A stretch of DNA of 38,431 bases from a virus: positions 1-38,431 of the IMG/VR virus record IMGVR_UViG_3300010399_000025; one strand, written 5' to 3'. The notes beneath the pieces are model-generated. The model did no database searches. It worked only from the letters and a program-made list of their open reading frames with translations, and was not told where the DNA came from. This document shows positions 29,539-37,265 of the stretch, in pieces. Each line of letters starts with the position of its first letter. The first letter of the stretch is position 1. A program made the translations under genes and the position numbers.

Positions 29539-31859
29539 TATTGTAGCCTTGCGCTTGTACGGTTTGTATACAGTATGAGACCATCCATCTCAAAATCAGA
29601 AAACGCTATATTCTTTACCGTTATCTGTTCATACGCCATGTACATCAGAATCTGGACACATTCGCCTGTAACCTGGAAGTAAATAGGATGCCATATACGA
29701 TCCTGTACCTGCTCTAAAGGATAATAGGTTGGATCATAGGCGTGAGTTTCCAGAACCCCTGTTCCCAATAGAGTTCCTGTTCCTAATCCTTCAGTAAGCA
29801 TGGAAAGATGGGTAGAAGAAGGGAAATAATCCACCGTAAGTTCACCAAAGGCGGTCTTTTCCAAGCCAAAGTCGATACGCTGTAAGAACAGACTCGTATC
29901 CTCTTGTAGGTACGGATTCCACTGTTTACTTTGGATATTAATGTTAGATACCCGAGAGACCGTTCCTCCACCCGTATAGGTTCCTACGAGGGTAACATCT
30001 CTAATGATGAACTGGTTTACCGGGTCGGGCCCTAGATTTGCAACCGGGAATATATTGTCAGTTAAAGGAGTATTAGTCAGCGTACATCCCTGGAAGTTCT
30101 CCAAGATAACGTAATCTCCCATAGAAGGATCAAAGATATTGACAGGTGTAAGCGTATGGTCAATACAGGTTACGATAATATTACTACCTGACTGCACCAT
30201 GTTGGTGATCTGCATAGCACGAGCATTTCTGCTTTCATCAGGGTCACAGATAAACGTATATCCCTGCTGGTTTCCTGCTATCACCTGACGGAAGTTGGCA
30301 TCAAGCGTACCACTCGACCAAGCCATATTCGCTTCTTCCCAAGTAAGGGTTGTAGAAGCCCATGTTATGGAGTTGTTCTCGTTCTGCTGCTCAAAGTAGC
30401 CAAAGGCTGTAATGCAGTCAGTGAATATAGCCCATGAACCGTTGCGATAGTTATAGATCAGGATCTCTGTTGGATACACATTCGACCCAGAGTCTTCTGT
30501 GGTTGAAGGGAACGTCCAATAGACGAGCTCGGTGAAGTAATCTCGAACCCCATAAACGCGCTGTACGCCAAGGTTTTTGTTTTGGATCTCAAATACTTGG
30601 TCCGGTATTTTAGTGTCTATACGTTCAACGTTGGAGCCTGAACAGGCATGTACGCCTGTTGTTCCCATCGTCAATATGACCGTATCGAAAGGAACGGTAG
30701 AGAACTGTGCCTCTGAACCAAGTTCTGTATTAATTTTTTGCCATAGGAAAGGGATCACGTAGTTACCAGTATAGGCAAGTTCCCATGTACTACGCTCAAA
30801 GTAGACAATCAAGCGGTCTTTGATGAACTCAGCGCTTATGATCTGTTCTTCGGTAGTTGCATCTATAAAACCTGCACCTTTTCCTACTAGCGTTCCATCA
30901 GTGGTATTAGGTTCATACCACGCATTAGTAGCAAATGGAGATCCGTTAAATGAGTAGCGGCATCTATTAGTATACGCAGTGTTAGTTCCTAACCCTCCTC
31001 CTCCATCATTTTCTATGGTGCTTAATAGGAGCAGCCTATTCTTGAAGGAGATAATGAGGCGGGAAGTTACCACGAAAGGACCAGATGCCGGGGTTCCTGT
31101 AGGCGCAAAGTAGAATTTTGCAGTGGTCCAGGTAGAACCATTTTGAGTATACCAGATAGGATCATCGGTAGCTGAACCAGCTCCGTTAGGATTCACCACA
31201 TGGTAGTTAGTTATGAACAATGACGGAGAGCCACCAGGAGAAACGTTTCTATAGTTGCAGGTCTCTACAAAGTTGAGGTTGTTTCCGTGCAACAGAACCG
31301 TTCCTGATCGCTGCCAAGATCCACCTGTAAATAGGTAGGCAAACTGAGTATCAAATCCATACGAAGGTTGGTTATTGATAGGACCGTTCTGATAGTTACA
31401 GAGTCCCATAACCGGTTCGCCAGGATAGAAATACACAGGAGTATTAGCTGCGGCACCATTGATCACGACCGCACCGTTACTGGTGTTATAGGTCTTTACC
31501 GTAGCAGCTCCCGTATCGAGCATGACTGCAGGCGTTCCTGTTTGATAGACCGTAAAGATCTCATCGCCTATCGAGAACTCCTGTCCTACCTTGAAGATTG
31601 CTCCTGGAACCGTTCCGGAAAAGTTTCCTGATCCGTTCGTATTTCCTAGGTTAATACGAAGCCTTGAGAATAAGGGTTCGGTAACAGCACTACTCCAGCC
31701 GGTTCCCATAAGACGTTGTCCGAATCGTTTTCGTACGCGTCCACGAAACACGTAGGCATTCTGAAGCAGATCGAACGCATCGTCAGATATCAGAAAGGGA
31801 CGAAGGTTCTTTTGCAAACCTGTTTGAAGTGGTCCTATAAAAAAACGATCGAACGCCAT
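29538..31859 (-). CDS. Large tail protein, P22 gp10-like
   Basis: The product is 773 residues. The start (FLISDDAFDLLQNAYVFRGR then RKRFGQRLMG) is typical of phage tail-hub/packaged-DNA stabilisation proteins that form the short-tail nozzle. The rest is beta-rich with repeated VY/LF strands separated by loops (LIISFKNRLLLLSTIENDGG, ISAEFIKDRLIVYFERSTWE, IYNYRNGSWAIFTDCITAFG), consistent with a propeller-like nozzle. In P22, gp10 closes the portal channel after packaging. It is followed by a coupled small tail gene. Confidence in 'tail nozzle' is good; exact equivalence to gp10 is inferred. Confidence 0.78.
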   Translation of the reverse strand: MAFDRFFIGPLQTGLQKNLRPFLISDDAFDLLQNAYVFRGRVRKRFGQRLMGTGWSSAVTEPLFSRLRINLGNTNGSGNFSGTVPGAIFKVGQEFSIGDEIFTVYQTGTPAVMLDTGAATVKTYNTSNGAVVINGAAANTPVYFYPGEPVMGLCNYQNGPINNQPSYGFDTQFAYLFTGGSWQRSGTVLLHGNNLNFVETCNYRNVSPGGSPSLFITNYHVVNPNGAGSATDDPIWYTQNGSTWTTAKFYFAPTGTPASGPFVVTSRLIISFKNRLLLLSTIENDGGGGLGTNTAYTNRCRYSFNGSPFATNAWYEPNTTDGTLVGKGAGFIDATTEEQIISAEFIKDRLIVYFERSTWELAYTGNYVIPFLWQKINTELGSEAQFSTVPFDTVILTMGTTGVHACSGSNVERIDTKIPDQVFEIQNKNLGVQRVYGVRDYFTELVYWTFPSTTEDSGSNVYPTEILIYNYRNGSWAIFTDCITAFGYFEQQNENNSITWASTTLTWEEANMAWSSGTLDANFRQVIAGNQQGYTFICDPDESRNARAMQITNMVQSGSNIIVTCIDHTLTPVNIFDPSMGDYVILENFQGCTLTNTPLTDNIFPVANLGPDPVNQFIIRDVTLVGTYTGGGTVSRVSNINIQSKQWNPYLQEDTSLFLQRIDFGLEKTAFGELTVDYFPSSTHLSMLTEGLGTGTLLGTGVLETHAYDPTYYPLEQVQDRIWHPIYFQVTGECVQILMYMAYEQITVKNIAFSDFEMDGLILYTNRTSARLQ

Positions 31860-31860
31860 G

Positions 31861-32454
31861 TTAGTTTCCTATCGCTAAGTATTGAAATCCTACAGGTCCA
31901 AAAGACCCTGTGGATGTTCTATGAGAAGCGTAGACGGTAAACTGTGTCCAGGGAGCATTGAAGCTATTAAGCCGCACAAACCCATCACCATCAGAGGCAT
32001 TACTATATCCTGTGGTGATCTGTATCGAGAATATACTGTTAAAAGCAGGTATAGACGCTCCTGCAGGAAACGTAATAGCACTTAATCCGGTTGCACTACT
32101 GTTTCCCCATTTTAAAAGGACCCCAGAAGGAAGATAAGCCCAGCCAGCATTTCCTGCCACCTGCTGTGACTCGGTAAGAGCAACGGTAGCCCCTAGAGAG
32201 TTGATAAGATAGAGCTCGTCCTTAGCGGTCTTAGAAGAAAGAGCGTTATAGAGCGCTATTTCCCCCACGTTTATCACGGGAGCCGATCCTTGCACAGGAA
32301 AGGTTACCCATTTGTGCTTACCCTGATCAGAAGACGCAAAGTCAACGTGGTTTACATTGAGGAAGGTTGAAAGAGCGCCAAAGTTATTCTGAATGTCTAT
32401 CTGCGACTGAGAGAGCGCATCGGTTGCTTGGGGAATGTTTGCTTGGTATGCCAT
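31861..32454 (-). CDS. Tail/fibre protein with C-terminal beta tip domain
   Basis: The product is 197 residues. An N-terminal helical part (ALSQSQIDIQNNFGALSTFL) is followed by a beta domain. The last 95 residues read GWAYLPSGVLLKWGNSSATG, ITFPAGASIPAFNSIFSIQI and FVRLNSFNAPWTQFTVYASH, the pattern of tail-fibre tip domains (ITFP..F...F.V......F.V.......YLAIG). It lies between the head-tail adaptor gene and the nozzle gene, separated from the latter by 1 bp. A tail needle or short fibre attached to the nozzle is likely. Confidence 0.7.
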   Translation of the reverse strand: MAYQANIPQATDALSQSQIDIQNNFGALSTFLNVNHVDFASSDQGKHKWVTFPVQGSAPVINVGEIALYNALSSKTAKDELYLINSLGATVALTESQQVAGNAGWAYLPSGVLLKWGNSSATGLSAITFPAGASIPAFNSIFSIQITTGYSNASDGDGFVRLNSFNAPWTQFTVYASHRTSTGSFGPVGFQYLAIGN

Positions 32455-32463
32455 TATATACTC

Positions 32464-33516
32464 CTAAAATGAACCTGCTCCACCACCCCATCCATTGTAA
32501 CCATTTCCTGCACGAGTCTGCTCGGTGTAGATGGTACTTGGGCGTTCGTTGGTGTACTGAACAATATTTCTTCTATTAATAAGATTCTGCTGCTTTACAA
32601 ACTCAGGCAGGATCAACTGCACGGAATCCAGGTCCATGCGATCTTCAAATACCTTCTTTGCTGCTCCATAGGCAATATACTGCCACCACTCATTGAGCTC
32701 AGGTACCGCATTAGAACCGATAAGATCTACAGGTGCTTTATACACTTCTATATTGATCTGGTACGGCTGATCGGGAATAGGGCGCAGAGTGAATTCATTA
32801 GCGTACCAAAGTATCGCCTGAGGCAAGCTTGGCTGATAGTAGACTGCTTGAGAATTTATGTTGGCTCCAGCCTGTGGCGGGGTAGGAAAAGTCACCGAGA
32901 ACTGTCCTGTTAAGTAGTTAATAAATCCTGGGACCGCCATGTTCGTATTAGCGTCTACGAGTGTTCCCATACCGTCTGATGGGTAATTCGCCTGATCCCT
33001 TATGGCCAGACCCCCATTATTTACATCCACAGAGCTGAACAATACGCTTCCATACAATAATGGAGTGACTGTAGAAGCTATTGGGGGCAACTGTGGATTT
33101 AAGTTTCCTATAACACCACTAAACGTCGTGGTGGCACCATCTCCCTGCGTAATGAGGTTTAGGGTCTCAATCTTAGGATAGATGTTATAAAATTGTTCAG
33201 GAGACTGCGTGAAAAGAACCTGATATCCAGCAATATACACAGGTGGATGTACTGTGAGGTATTTGTTCTGGAAGTCATACAAAGGGTTAGTGGTAGGAAG
33301 GACTGAGGTATCCGTTTGGTAGACATCCTGGTAAGGATTGCAGTACCAGCTGAAGGTGGTTCTTAGGTTGAACGTACGCAGATGCTCGGGAAAATCATAC
33401 ACCACAAAGGTGTTTATATAGTCGTTTAACTGTGAGGTAGTAAGTAAGGATTCAGAAGGGGAGCGGGTAAGCCTGCGCACCTTCTGTTGAATTGCAGTAA
33501 GATTATGAATTGCCAT
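32464..33516 (-). CDS. Head-tail adaptor/tail tube protein
   Basis: The product is 350 residues. The N-terminus (LTRSPSESLLTTSQLNDYIN, VVYDFPEHLRTFNL) forms helices seen in podoviral connector proteins that dock on the portal, followed by a large beta insert with Pro/Asn-rich loops (LNPQLPPIASTV). A C-terminal helical half contains ELNEWWQYIAYGAAKKVFED and LPEFVKQQNLINRRN; EWW.Y.A.GAA.K.FEDR is typical of such connectors. It ends in a Gly-rich tail. The SD (GGAG) lies within the arm of a stem-loop at 33517-33552. Confidence 0.72.
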   Translation of the reverse strand: MAIHNLTAIQQKVRRLTRSPSESLLTTSQLNDYINTFVVYDFPEHLRTFNLRTTFSWYCNPYQDVYQTDTSVLPTTNPLYDFQNKYLTVHPPVYIAGYQVLFTQSPEQFYNIYPKIETLNLITQGDGATTTFSGVIGNLNPQLPPIASTVTPLLYGSVLFSSVDVNNGGLAIRDQANYPSDGMGTLVDANTNMAVPGFINYLTGQFSVTFPTPPQAGANINSQAVYYQPSLPQAILWYANEFTLRPIPDQPYQINIEVYKAPVDLIGSNAVPELNEWWQYIAYGAAKKVFEDRMDLDSVQLILPEFVKQQNLINRRNIVQYTNERPSTIYTEQTRAGNGYNGWGGGAGSF

Positions 33517-33552
33517 AGTACTTCTCCGGTTTTATTTTGACCGGATCGTACT
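33517..33552 (-). promoter_or_regulatory. Stem-loop holding the adaptor gene's ribosome binding site
   Basis: AGTAC (33517-33521) pairs with GTACT (33548-33552) and TCCGGT (33525-33530) with ACCGGA (33540-33545), closing a 9-base loop. On the - strand transcript, the 3' arm ACCGGAG contains the GGAG used by the gene starting at 33516, so folding would lower its translation. Confidence 0.6.
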
Positions 33553-33554
33553 AG

Positions 33555-33580
33555 AACAATTTCTCTCAAGAGAAGTTGTT
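33555..33580 (-). other. Stem-loop at the end of the 33580-33948 gene
   Basis: AACAATTTCTC (33555-33565) and GAGAAGTTGTT (33570-33580) form an 11-bp stem (one G-T) with a TCAA loop, starting in the stop codon. No T run follows; a 3'-end stabiliser or processing site is likely. Confidence 0.6.
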
Positions 33581-33948
33581 TACGCGTTAGAATTCAGGAT
33601 ATTCCTGGTTGCCTGTGTAAGAAGCTCATTAATCTCCCCTATAGGAACCACCTGCGCACAGATATCTACGTGTGGGTTAGCACCTACAGGAATGGCAAAG
33701 GGAGTGAAGTTCGTGGTATCAATATCCACGGTGAACATGGAAGGTGATACCACGATAATTGCCCCGGTCATGCCGTTAATCTCTTGCATGCCACACGCTG
33801 GGGGTATATCAAACCTGACAATAATCCCTGTCCCGTACTGATGATCAAACGTAGTTGTCACAAGTGCCTGGCGAGAGTTGGTGATAGAGAGTATCAGTCT
33901 CATTGCAGGCTGGTAGATAGGGTTGGGGTTTGCATAGCAGCGTGGCAT
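33580..33948 (-). CDS. Small virion protein related to an FCCH-like domain of its neighbour
   Basis: The product is 122 residues. The segments ALVTTTFDHQYGTGIIVRFD, IPPACGMQEINGMTGAI and FTVDIDTTNFTPFAIPV resemble part of the 34411-35607 product (AIISTSIPHGLTVGQEVRFS, IPDICGLTFLNPTSSNNYLT, FSFMVDIPIFS). This is the strand pattern of the phage version of the ubiquitin-activating-enzyme E1 FCCH-like beta domain (AVVTT..HGL..GD.V...I.GM..LNG....V......F). Probably a head-surface or head-tail beta-barrel protein. Confidence 0.68.
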   Translation of the reverse strand: MPRCYANPNPIYQPAMRLILSITNSRQALVTTTFDHQYGTGIIVRFDIPPACGMQEINGMTGAIIVVSPSMFTVDIDTTNFTPFAIPVGANPHVDICAQVVPIGEINELLTQATRNILNSNA

Positions 33949-33957
33949 CGTTAACTC

Positions 33958-34359
33958 CTAAATAGATTCGATAGTAACTAACGGTTTTCCTTCAGGAAGA
34001 AGATCATCAGAGTCAAAGAACTCAAGGCTAGAGAACCCGTAACGAGCCACCTTTTGTCCTACTCTTGCTACTGGTTTTCCGTCCTTGTCAGTTGCATACG
34101 CATGCACGGGATACCATCCTGACTTGTTAAGATGACGGGCTACACCGCGTGGGATGTTATAAATCTTTCCATCTTCCAAGGAATATTTCTCGACATCATC
34201 TTCTCTATACGCTTTATAGACAAACTCGAGCAATCCTCCAGGAACTTCATAGAAGTGAAAGACCCCACGGACCATCTCGGCGTCCTGATCACGCATATAT
34301 TTCAGATTTACTTTTACTTGCTCTTTAGCTTCTTTCTTCGCTGCAACTGTAGCTGCCAT
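33958..34359 (-). CDS. Conserved-looking head-region protein
   Basis: The product is 133 residues, soluble, with a Lys/Ala-rich N-terminal helix (MAATVAAKKEAKEQVKVNLK), then FHFYEVPGGLLEFVYKAYRE, IPRGVARHLNKSGWYPVHAY and a C-terminal FFDSDDLLPEGKPLVTIES. The motif YNIPRGVARHLN..GWYPVH is known from small head-module proteins of other phages with N4-gp56-type capsids. AAAAAGGAG precedes the ATG. It lies two genes after the major capsid gene. Confidence 0.7.
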   Translation of the reverse strand: MAATVAAKKEAKEQVKVNLKYMRDQDAEMVRGVFHFYEVPGGLLEFVYKAYREDDVEKYSLEDGKIYNIPRGVARHLNKSGWYPVHAYATDKDGKPVARVGQKVARYGFSSLEFFDSDDLLPEGKPLVTIESI

Positions 34360-34379
34360 GACTTCTCCTTTTTAAAAGA

Positions 34380-34397
34380 GGGAGCCCGAAGGCCCCC
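34380..34397 (-). terminator. Stem-loop with T run after the capsid accessory gene
   Basis: On the - strand GGGGGCC and GGCTCCC (7 bp, one G-T wobble) enclose a TTCG tetraloop and are followed by TCTTTT. This is a convincing intrinsic terminator 13 bp beyond the stop of the 34411-35607 gene, which would raise capsid transcript relative to downstream tail genes. Its T run merges with the AAAAAGGAG ribosome binding site of the next gene. Confidence 0.75.
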
Positions 34398-34410
34398 TTT
34401 ATGTGCTCGA

Positions 34411-35607
34411 TTATAGTCCGCCGAAGGTAGATTTACCGGCTCTCCAATACATAACGTCAGGTACTTGAACGTTGTTCACGTTAATAACTGTTCCAGTAGG
34501 CCCTTCGATTGGTGTACCAAGAGTATTACCGTTACCTCCAGAACCTAAGATCATTCCTAGGAATCCAGTATTGACGGTAGCGTCAGCCAAGATTCCGGTT
34601 TGAGTATTAGGTATTTGCAGTCCGTTCTGTAAAGGAACTTGAGGAGAAAGAGACGCAAGCGAAACACTTGTGTTCTCGCCCACAGGAACCACTTCAGGGA
34701 ACTGAGAAGGCTGTTGTGCTACTGTTGGGAAGGTGAACGTTTGACCTACACTGAAGATAGGAATATCAACCATGAAGCTGAACGCATCATTGAACTGAGA
34801 ATCGATGATGGTACCAGTTAGATAGTTGTTAGATGAAGTAGGGTTAAGGAACGTCAATCCGCAGATATCAGGGATACTGAATCTAACTTCTTGTCCTACC
34901 GTCAATCCGTGAGGGATAGAAGTAGAGATAATAGCGTTAGGGAATGAAGGAGAACTCGTGATATTCACGATAACGAGTTTGCGTGGGTAGTATAAAGGCG
35001 GATAGTTAACGATCCTATAGAAACCAGCACCACCTACTGAACCTGGGCTGTTAGCAAGCTCATTAAAGCCGCCATTCAACAAGGTGAAGTTTGTATTAGC
35101 AGTGACTGCACTTACGTAGAAGTCGATACCTTGAGTGTCGGTTTGTGTGCTGTGACTCAAGCGCACGATAGATCCTACAGAAAGACCAGCTGTGCTACCG
35201 GTGCTTACTACTGGATTTATTGCGTTTGAAATCGCAGTAAATGCCACAGGACCTGACAGGCTAGGTGTTACTTGTTGATTAGAAGGATCATACGGCGTGA
35301 ATCCTCCAGAAACAAGCAAGTCACCAGTAAGCGTGTTTGATCCATTAGCATAATATTCTACCAATGCTGTTCCAGGTAGCATCCCAAGCTGCCATGTCCA
35401 GCGTACAGCCAACATAGCGTTACTAACGCCATTAAATCGTACTGTATTAAAGCCTGGATTTGCCCAGTTTGTAGCATCCCATACCTGTATAAAATCGCAT
35501 CCTGAAGGAACCTGAATATACATCGGGATACCAACAGCGAGCGTGTTATTTGTTGTATTTGTGCCAGGCGTTCTAAACGTTCCCTGACAGAGAATAGTAC
35601 CATCCAT
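34411..35607 (-). CDS. Capsid accessory/decoration-like protein with FCCH-like domain
   Basis: The product is 398 residues, rich in Ser, Thr, Asn and Pro, without charged clusters. The N-terminal half has repeated beta strands (IPMYIQVPSGCDFIQVWDAT, VRWTWQLGMLPGTALVEYYA). Residues ~215-300 hold an FCCH-like domain (SIPHGLTVGQEVRFSIPDIC) shared with the 33580-33948 product. The C-terminal half is low-complexity Gly/Pro/Asn. GGAGAA precedes the ATG, 10 bp after the major capsid gene, and a terminator follows it, so it is probably made in amounts close to the capsid protein. Decoration or vertex protein is inferred. Confidence 0.7.
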   Translation of the reverse strand: MDGTILCQGTFRTPGTNTTNNTLAVGIPMYIQVPSGCDFIQVWDATNWANPGFNTVRFNGVSNAMLAVRWTWQLGMLPGTALVEYYANGSNTLTGDLLVSGGFTPYDPSNQQVTPSLSGPVAFTAISNAINPVVSTGSTAGLSVGSIVRLSHSTQTDTQGIDFYVSAVTANTNFTLLNGGFNELANSPGSVGGAGFYRIVNYPPLYYPRKLVIVNITSSPSFPNAIISTSIPHGLTVGQEVRFSIPDICGLTFLNPTSSNNYLTGTIIDSQFNDAFSFMVDIPIFSVGQTFTFPTVAQQPSQFPEVVPVGENTSVSLASLSPQVPLQNGLQIPNTQTGILADATVNTGFLGMILGSGGNGNTLGTPIEGPTGTVINVNNVQVPDVMYWRAGKSTFGGL

Positions 35608-35617
35608 AGTTTTCTCC

Positions 35618-36568
35618 TTAAACCGCTAAGGTTGCACGAAGGTTTATGACCCAAAGGTCATTTGTGATACGTGGGACCTCAGCGAATTTGTAGCCTACAG
35701 AAGCGTTAAGCGCTAATGGGCCATCGTATATAGGCGGTCTGTAGATAAAGCTTGCGCTGTATCCATCTTGCTCTATGCACGCGTATGCTTCCATACCGAC
35801 ACAGAAAATGTTGTATACGTTTGCACCTAATGCTGATGCATTTGCAGTGACGCTGCCTATGCTGGAAATTAAGAAACGAAGGTTCCCAATACTGCCCCAT
35901 TCTGAGCGCAAAGCGTTCATTGGTGATGGGTATTGGTTCTTTTGGATGAACCCAGCAACAGTATCAAGGTCGCCTGTTAAGTTTGTGCTGCAAAGCGCAA
36001 AATAAGCGTCACGAACTGGAGCTGTACCAAACTTATCTTCACCCTCGATATTGTCCATTATGGTGTAAGCGTTGTTATTCAATAAAGAACGTACAACGAC
36101 ATCAACATCCGCACGGGTAATTTCTGTAGGGTTGTCACCGTTAACACCACCTGTGCAGTTAATGAATCCTGCGGTTGCTGCTAACATGTCTCGGGTAAGT
36201 TGATCCTCTGTTTGACGAAGAGAAACACCAAGACGAGCTGCACATTCGTTTAGTACAGGATCTTGGTTTTGGAGTGTTACTTGCTCGTTCAGAGTCACGT
36301 AAGTACCGTAGAAACTAATTTTTGCATCAATATCTACAGCGGTGAGCAATTGCGCAGGGGGTGTTACACCTGAGTTTCCAAGTGGAACCATTGCTGTGTT
36401 GAGCGGGTTATAGCGACGCATACGTAAAGTGTTACCACCGTTACGAGGCATCTGCTTCTTCATCGCTGGAATCTTATGGATCATGTTCGGTACCGGCACA
36501 GATAACAGCTTATAGCTAAAGCTTTGCTGTACTGGCGATGGTAACGAACTGGTCGTTGTTATTGCCAT
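35618..36568 (-). CDS. Major capsid protein, N4-gp56 family
   Basis: The product is 316 residues with family landmarks in order: KKQMPRNGGNTLRMRRYNPL (about 37-56), VPLGNSGVTPPAQLLT, DIDAKISFYGTYVTLNEQVT, NECAARLGVSLRQTEDQLTR and a C-terminal ITNDLWVINLRATLAV. It builds the icosahedral shell (HK97 fold is typical of this family). AAGGA lies 7 bases before the ATG and borders the large inverted repeat at 36578-36784. Highly expressed late gene; first gene of the - strand structural operon. Confidence 0.92.
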   Translation of the reverse strand: MAITTTSSLPSPVQQSFSYKLLSVPVPNMIHKIPAMKKQMPRNGGNTLRMRRYNPLNTAMVPLGNSGVTPPAQLLTAVDIDAKISFYGTYVTLNEQVTLQNQDPVLNECAARLGVSLRQTEDQLTRDMLAATAGFINCTGGVNGDNPTEITRADVDVVVRSLLNNNAYTIMDNIEGEDKFGTAPVRDAYFALCSTNLTGDLDTVAGFIQKNQYPSPMNALRSEWGSIGNLRFLISSIGSVTANASALGANVYNIFCVGMEAYACIEQDGYSASFIYRPPIYDGPLALNASVGYKFAEVPRITNDLWVINLRATLAV

Positions 36569-36577
36569 AGTGAAATC

Positions 36578-36784
36578 CTTGTCTTGAGATCGAAACAGTA
36601 CAAAAACGACTGAGGACGACGACTTCCCCTTTGCGTCATGAGCTATTAACGACTACTCAACGTCGAAGGCTGACGACTTCCTTGTTTGCGTCTAGACGGT
36701 TTTACGGATGTCTAAGCCGAAGGCCGACGAGCTCCTTATTTGCGTCTAGCGGTACTGTAAGAAGAGTTTTGGTCTCAAGACAAG
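36578..36784 (-). promoter_or_regulatory. Nested inverted repeat forming a putative structured leader of the capsid mRNA
   Basis: CTTGTCTTGAGA (36578-36589) is perfectly complementary to 36773-36784, and inside it ACAGTAC (36595-36601) to GTACTGT (36752-36758). Together they close a 150-base region holding three 54-bp-period repeats. On the - strand transcript, the outer stem shares three bases with the AAGGA of the capsid gene, so the fold could control capsid translation or transcript elongation. Confidence 0.7.
36611..36772 (-). repeat. Three diverged 54-bp repeats
   Basis: The core GACGA(C/G)(T/C)TCC..(A/T)TTGCGTC recurs at 36618, 36672 and 36726, exactly 54 bp apart; the last two also share TCTAG after it. 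On the - strand each core can form an AAGG...CCTT-type short hairpin exposing GTCGTC. Homology weakens outside the core, and the third unit runs into the inverted repeat arm. Confidence 0.8.
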
Positions 36785-36794
36785 TGCATGAAAA

Positions 36795-36825
36795 CCCCGG
36801 GGAGAGGAGCAAGCAATCCCCGGGG
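36795..36825 (-). terminator. GC-rich intrinsic terminator facing the capsid gene
   Basis: CCCCGGGGA (36795-36803) and TCCCCGGGG (36817-36825) form a 9-bp stem with a 13-base loop; on the - strand it is followed by TTTT. It lies downstream of the promoter-like site at 36897-36926 and just before the structured leader, as in an attenuated leader. Confidence 0.75.
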
Positions 36826-36896
36826 CGTCTCAGAAGAAAAGAAGCAGTGTATTGAAGGAGTCAAACAACACACCCGAGCTATTGATGAGCGAAGTC

Positions 36897-36926
36897 ACTA
36901 TAGCGGTACGTTATCTGGAAACACAA
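36897..36926 (-). promoter_or_regulatory. Possible late promoter for the capsid operon
   Basis: On the - strand TTGTGT (36926-36921), an 18-base spacer and TATAGT (36902-36897) resemble a weak sigma70 promoter. It lies between two - strand terminators, so transcripts reaching the capsid gene would start here and cross the 36795-36825 hairpin. Confidence 0.4.
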
Positions 36927-36934
36927 ATAAAAAA

Positions 36935-36962
36935 CCCAGGTAGTTGTGATGGGCTACCTGGG
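36935..36962 (-). terminator. Intrinsic terminator with T6
   Basis: CCCAGGTAG (36935-36943) and CTACCTGGG (36954-36962) form a 9-bp stem with a 10-base loop, followed on the - strand by TTTTTTATTTG. No - strand gene lies just upstream, so it probably stops antisense read-through from the scaffold-like gene across the membrane cassette. Confidence 0.8.
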
Positions 36963-37102
36963 CGAAAGCAAGATAGTATATTGGGCTAGTCACACCCAAA
37001 TACCTAAGAAAAAGAACAGATCAGACTATACTCGATTTATCGTCACAGAGCTACTATTCAATGATATTTTCTGCGTGTAATAAAAGATTAATAAAGTAGT
37101 TC

Positions 37103-37130
37103 TTGACAACCTTTTTTTCTTGCTTAGATT
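37103..37130 (+). promoter_or_regulatory. Promoter of the membrane/secreted cassette
   Basis: TTGACA (37103-37108), a 16-base T-rich spacer and TAGATT (37125-37130) form a sigma70-type promoter. It leaves an untranslated leader of about 130 bases before the first gene at 37266. Confidence 0.6.
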
Positions 37131-37265
37131 GAATTATGGATGAAAGAGTAAAAGGAACTCGTCCGAATAGTCAGTCAATTATTCTAGACACTTGTCACGT
37201 CTAAGAAGACCTCCTTTCCTCCTCCATCCAAGAAAGTAAGCACTGTTATAACCTAAGGATCCTCT

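Larger units (their letters stand above)
36569..37265. other. Gene-free control region between the capsid gene and the membrane cassette
   Basis: About 700 bp without a convincing gene. From the capsid side it holds a nested inverted repeat enclosing three 54-bp-period repeats (36578-36784), a GC hairpin with T run toward the capsid gene (36795-36825), a promoter-like site (36897-36926), a second hairpin with T6 (36935-36962), a spacer of about 140 bp, and a + strand promoter (37103-37130) for the membrane cassette. Confidence 0.8.

Noticed and set aside
36665-36750. Hammerhead-like CTGACGA core in the second 54-bp repeat
   Set aside because: The required GAAA and helix arrangement are missing and the motif is not kept in the other two repeats.
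36631-36855. 74-codon + strand ORF across the 54-bp repeats, with TTSLFAS repeats
   Set aside because: The repeated peptide is explained by the in-phase DNA repeats; no ribosome binding site, and it overlaps the terminator hairpin.
36888-36910. T7-like promoter core (CACTATAG) on the + strand at about 36896-36903
   Set aside because: Only the 8-base core matches and no single-subunit RNA polymerase gene is present; the same bases serve better as the -10 of a - strand sigma70-type promoter.
37136-37204. 22-codon ORF at the expected transcript start of the membrane cassette
   Set aside because: There is no ribosome binding site, its start nearly coincides with the predicted transcription start, and it has no recognisable features.
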